Positions 63,688 to 64,000 of a stretch of DNA of 64,000 nucleotides are shown here, piece after piece; positions within the stretch are counted from its first letter, which is position 1, and each line of letters starts with the position of its first letter. The DNA lies in the NCBI RefSeq assembly GCF_044542075.1, contig NZ_JBITTU010000010.1, forward strand, positions 90,126 to 154,125. The letters are read 5' to 3'. Source of the stretch: Leeuwenhoekiella sp044542075. GTDB taxonomy: Bacteria > Bacteroidota > Bacteroidia > Flavobacteriales > Flavobacteriaceae. The position numbers and the translations under genes are program-made. Under the pieces are notes generated by a model, which was not told the DNA's origin, searched no databases, and saw only the letters and a list, made by a program, of their open reading frames with translations.

Positions 63688-63890
63688 TGTTGCCAACAAC
63701 GTATATAGCTCATAGCTAATTAGTTGCTCAATCGAAGTTAACGCATATTTGAAAAGTCGCCAAATTTTTAAATTTGACGATTTCCAATAAAAAAGATAAA
63801 TAGTAAAATTTAAAAATCTGGCTTGTGCTTAATCCGAAAATAATTTTCTAATTTACACGCCACTAATCTTATACGTAAACGTTGCCCACA
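63688..63890. repeat. attC-like palindromic spacer, element 3
   Basis: Starts with TGTTGCCAAC (closing cassette C) and ends with GTTGCCCACA (63881-63890, opening a cassette that runs out of the window). It shares the 20-nt core block TCGCCAAATTTTTAAATTTG with element 1 (63757-63776) and ACTAATCTTATAC with element 2. About 200 bp, like element 1. Confidence 0.7.
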
Positions 63891-63954
63891 ATTAAAAAAA
63901 CTATGCCCGAATTCAAGAACTTAACGCAACAAATCAAAATTCTAGATTTGTTGT

Positions 63955-64000
63955 ATGCCTATCAAAAACTATAATCGATTAAACCTTAAAGAGCGGGTTA
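63955..64000 (+). CDS. Partial gene at the window edge (possible IS30-type transposase start)
   Basis: The reading frame from the ATG at 63955 gives MPIKNYNRLNLKERV and runs off the end. The YNRLNLKERV stretch resembles the opening of IS30-family transposases (YxxLxLEERxxI). Only 15 codons are visible, so this is a guess. An overlapping ATG at 63903 gives only 23 codons and stops at 63974. An 8-bp stem (63928-63935 with 63945-63952) precedes the ATG. Confidence 0.3.
   Translation, partial: MPIKNYNRLNLKERV

Noticed and set aside
61190..63890. CRISPR or MITE explanation for the 61-64 kb palindromes
   Set aside because: CRISPR: repeats are too long and spaced by genes. MITE: terminal sequences differ between copies but match across each gene, and no target-site duplications are visible.
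63903..63974. 23-codon ORF after element 3
   Set aside because: Too short and stops in frame; the alternative frame from 63955 remains open and is listed with low confidence.

Overview
The window reads as chromosomal DNA of a flavobacterium (Bacteroidota, most likely a marine Flavobacteriaceae; genus not determinable by eye). Signs are the A+T-rich sequence, SusC/SusD outer-membrane pairs, a one-protein hybrid two-component regulator, DUF4959/DUF4998-type surface lipoproteins, Bacteroidota-style TAnnTTTG -7 boxes, and strong hairpin terminators with poly-T tails. No rRNA, tRNA, CRISPR array, integrase or prophage genes were seen.

Layout: (1) 1-4.5 kb, a fatty-acid beta-oxidation operon (end of a hydroxyacyl-CoA dehydrogenase/enoyl-CoA hydratase, thiolase, acyl-CoA dehydrogenase). 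It is interrupted by a four-helix-bundle (23S-IVS type) gene with purine/pyrimidine inverted flanks and preceded by a palindromic intergenic repeat. (2) 4.5-7.6 kb, a long A+T-rich leader and a very large solitary curlin-repeat protein. (3) 7.7-12.8 kb, a small cluster: propeller lipoprotein-like protein, MFS transporter, CBM9-like lipoprotein, royal-jelly/Yellow-family protein, aldo/keto reductase. (4) 12.8-42.2 kb, a large polysaccharide utilization locus (PUL) read mostly on the minus strand: SusC, SusD, two surface glycan-binding-type lipoproteins, a zincin-like protein, a BNR_4 propeller enzyme, GH2, GH16, two DUF2264 proteins, GH105, an aspartyl protease-like protein, an MG2-domain protein and GH43. 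A divergent hybrid two-component regulator lies at 38.2-42.2 kb. (5) 42.3-49.6 kb, a second, smaller PUL: a tandem GH43 protein facing away from a second SusC/SusD pair. (6) 49.8-61.0 kb, single genes: MscS channel, FAD monooxygenase with a zinc-finger-like head, AraC regulator, serine hydrolase, subclass-A2-like class A beta-lactamase, SugE-type SMR exporter, B12-binding radical SAM protein, and a one-domain DEAD-like ATPase. (7) 61.2-64.0 kb, an array of small, same-strand, mostly unrecognised genes separated by long imperfect palindromes.

How the genes work together: the main PUL has the parts expected for a galactose-rich polysaccharide carrying uronic acid, possibly rhamnose-capped (type II arabinogalactan-like). 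A sulphate-free route is suggested because no sulfatase is present in the window. SusC/D import oligosaccharides, GH16 would be the endo-enzyme, and GH43, GH2, GH105, DUF2264 and the BNR_4 protein trim the fragments. The regulator at 38.2 kb senses the product. A near-identical 19-bp palindrome lies upstream of the large DUF2264 gene and between the divergent genes of the second PUL, so a second, unlinked regulator probably ties the two loci together.

The most unusual structure is the last 2.8 kb. Each of the three complete gene units starts with a GTT-led sequence that is the perfect 10-bp reverse complement of an AAC-ended sequence at the end of the same unit, while differing between units. 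The spacers between units share palindromic cores. This is the geometry of integron gene cassettes with attC sites, here without an integrase in view.
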